This document shows positions 5,373 to 6,463 of a stretch of DNA of 6,463 nucleotides, piece after piece. The DNA is from an uncultured bacterium (GTDB lineage: Bacteria; Actinomycetota; Coriobacteriia; Coriobacteriales; Coriobacteriaceae), in the NCBI GenBank assembly GCA_905215275.1, contig CAJMPE010000115.1, positions 1 to 6,463 on the forward strand. The letters are read 5' to 3'. The notes under the pieces were generated by a model. The model ran no database searches and was not told the origin of the DNA. It saw nothing but the letters and a program-made list of their open reading frames with translations. Made by a program: the position numbers and the translations under genes. The stretch's first letter is position 1, and every line of letters begins with the position of its first letter.

Positions 5373-6326
5373 CTATTTACCGGCGGCGCGCAGAGCTACG
5401 TAGGCGGCGCCGATGATGCCGGCGTCGTTGCCGAGCGAAGCGACCTTAATGGGCGTCTCACGCGAGGCGGAAAGCGCGTAGCGCTGGAAGTGCTCGCGAA
5501 CGGCGTCGAGGTAGACATCGGCCGAAGCGGACGCGCCGCCGCCGATCAGGAACATCTCGGGGTCGACCACGTTGGCGATAAGCGCCAGAGCGCGGCCGAG
5601 ATAGTCGGCCATGGTATCGGCAGCTGCCAGCGCCAGTTTGTCACCCTCGCGGCAGGCCTGGAACACGTCCTTGGAATCTGAGGGGCCGGTGAGCTCGACG
5701 GGCTCGACGCCCGCCTTCTTGCACTCGGCAAGGTAGTTGCTCACCACGCCGGTGGCACTGGAATACTGCTCCAGGTGGCCATGGCCACCGCAGCCGCAGG
5801 TACGCTCCTCGGCCGGGTTCAGGCACATGTGGCCAATCTCGCCGCCGGCGCCCACAACGCCCGATACCACATCGCCGTTAACGATAACGCCGCCGCCCAC
5901 GCCGGTACCGATGGTGACCATCACCACGTTCTGCACGCCCTTGGCAGAACCGAGCCAGGCCTCGCCCATGGCAGCGGCGTTGGCATCGTTCTCGTACTTA
6001 ACGACCGCGTCGGGGCAGTGCTTTTGAATGGCGATCCTCAGCTCGGGCAGGTTAATGGCAATGTTGGCCTTGACCTTGGCATCGCCCGATGCCGGGATGG
6101 GGCACGGAACGGCCAGGCCAATGCCCGCCACAAAGGCACGCGGAATCCGTGCCTTGGCGACCACCTGGTCGATAGCCTCGGTCACCGCGGCAAAGCCCGC
6201 GGCGTCAACGATGGGAGGCGTGGGCACGCTGGCCTTGGCTAGCAGGTTGCCGTCCTCGTCGAACAGGCCCTCCTTAACCGAAGTGCCGCCGACGTCAATG
6301 CCGATGTAGTACTGCTTAGGTTCCAT
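5373..6326 (-). CDS. ROK-family sugar kinase, glucokinase-like
   Basis: A 317-residue protein of ROK-kinase length. Landmarks are GIDVGGTSVKEGLFD (9-23; N-terminal phosphate-binding loop), YENDANAAAMGE (111-122; catalytic base Asp114), TIGTGVGGG (138-146; second ATP loop), GEIGHM (162-167; ExGH sugar-contacting motif, with His166 also a usual zinc ligand), CGCGGHGHLEQYSSATG (177-193; zinc motif) and LIGGGAS (260-266; adenosine region). The likely reaction is ATP-dependent phosphorylation of glucose or a related hexose in the cytosol. Oddities: the third zinc cysteine of the usual CxCGxxGCxE is His184, and the family's PGP-type turn reads VPCPIP (73-78), so the sugar is uncertain. It lacks the N-terminal helix-turn-helix of ROK repressors. 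Start: the ATG at 6326 has AAAGGTGG upstream. A TTG-initiated extension to 6392 would run through the palindrome at 6381-6421 and is rejected. Confidence 0.93.
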   Translation of the reverse strand: MEPKQYYIGIDVGGTSVKEGLFDEDGNLLAKASVPTPPIVDAAGFAAVTEAIDQVVAKARIPRAFVAGIGLAVPCPIPASGDAKVKANIAINLPELRIAIQKHCPDAVVKYENDANAAAMGEAWLGSAKGVQNVVMVTIGTGVGGGVIVNGDVVSGVVGAGGEIGHMCLNPAEERTCGCGGHGHLEQYSSATGVVSNYLAECKKAGVEPVELTGPSDSKDVFQACREGDKLALAAADTMADYLGRALALIANVVDPEMFLIGGGASASADVYLDAVREHFQRYALSASRETPIKVASLGNDAGIIGAAYVALRAAGK

Positions 6327-6360
6327 GGGAGCCCACCTTTCTCGTTTAAACATTGCCTGT

Positions 6361-6366
6361 ATGGTA
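6361..6366 (-). promoter_or_regulatory. Putative -10 box (TACCAT) for the ROK kinase gene
   Basis: TACCAT on the minus strand lies about 34 nt before the ATG at 6326. It is the same hexamer as proposed upstream of the pyrophosphatase. No good -35 box is seen: TTGGTA is 20 nt away and falls in the neighbouring inverted repeat. A weak call. Confidence 0.28.
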
Positions 6367-6380
6367 CCGCTCCCAAGGCA

Positions 6381-6421
6381 AAAACCTACCAAAAAGGGAC
6401 AGGTTTGTTTTGGCAGGTTTT
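6381..6421. repeat. Imperfect 14-bp inverted repeat with AGGGACAGGTTTG loop
   Basis: AAAACCTACCAAAA (6381-6394) and TTTTGGCAGGTTTT (6408-6421) pair at 13 of 14 positions around the 13-nt loop AGGGACAGGTTTG. It lies just upstream of the ROK promoter region. The flanking A- and T-runs would let it act as a weak terminator for a minus-strand gene beyond the right edge. Its loop resembles those of the elements at 2574-2602 and 5341-5371, while its arms are unrelated. Confidence 0.7.
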
Positions 6422-6463
6422 ATCTGGGAAAACGCGAATGCCCGCTTAACGCGACATTACTCA

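Noticed and set aside
5775..6242. Plus-strand open frames opposite the ROK kinase
   Set aside because: They are shadows of a well-supported gene, with alanine- and histidine-rich translations and no family features.
6327..6392. N-terminal extension of the ROK kinase from a TTG at 6392
   Set aside because: It would translate the promoter region and part of the 6381-6421 palindrome. The ATG at 6326 has a ribosome binding site and begins just before the phosphate-binding loop, as usual for the family.
6420..6463. Possible last 13 codons of a minus-strand gene entering from the right edge (stop TAA at 6422-6420)
   Set aside because: Only about 40 nt are visible and there is no recognisable sequence. 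The frame could be open by chance, though a stop overlapping the palindrome would fit the pattern at the other two elements.

Overview
The window is GC-rich (my impression is about 60%; not computed). Its gene content and protein style (CBS-less family II pyrophosphatase, class Ic-type aspartate aminotransferase, long NhaA, ROK kinase with a variant zinc motif) suggest a Coriobacteriia actinomycete, plausibly Collinsella or a relative. That placement is an inference; no rRNA or other marker gene is present.

Layout from left to right. A Tat translocase subunit of the TatA/TatB family runs off the left edge (1-342, minus). Upstream of it lie a single-domain STAS anti-sigma-factor antagonist (496-810, minus) and an aspartate-aminotransferase-like PLP enzyme (862-2166, minus), 51 nt apart and possibly co-transcribed. 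A small gene of unknown function (2316-2570, plus) is divergent from the aminotransferase. It converges on the Na+/H+ antiporter gene nhaA (2657-4015, minus), with a near-perfect bidirectional terminator between them. Next come a manganese-dependent family II inorganic pyrophosphatase (4283-5206, minus) and a ROK-family sugar kinase (5373-6326, minus), each with its own leader. No gene-free stretch exceeds 300 nt. I see no tRNA, rRNA, CRISPR array or complete insertion sequence.

The genes are housekeeping or membrane-homeostasis functions: protein export, partner switching, amino-acid metabolism, sodium/proton exchange, pyrophosphate hydrolysis and sugar phosphorylation. They do not form one obvious pathway. 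Spacing and terminators suggest mostly single-gene units, with the aminotransferase-STAS pair the most likely shared transcript.

The most interesting signals lie between genes. First, nhaA is preceded by a strong intrinsic terminator whose T-run ends only 33 nt before its start codon. Behind it are three further hairpins and a possible antiterminator pairing, which looks like a regulated leader (attenuator or riboswitch). Second, three intergenic stem-loops at about 2574-2602, 5341-5371 and 6381-6421 have unrelated arms but similar 13-15-nt loops built around GGG(G)AC/TC(A)GGTT. This may be a family of small dispersed palindromic elements.
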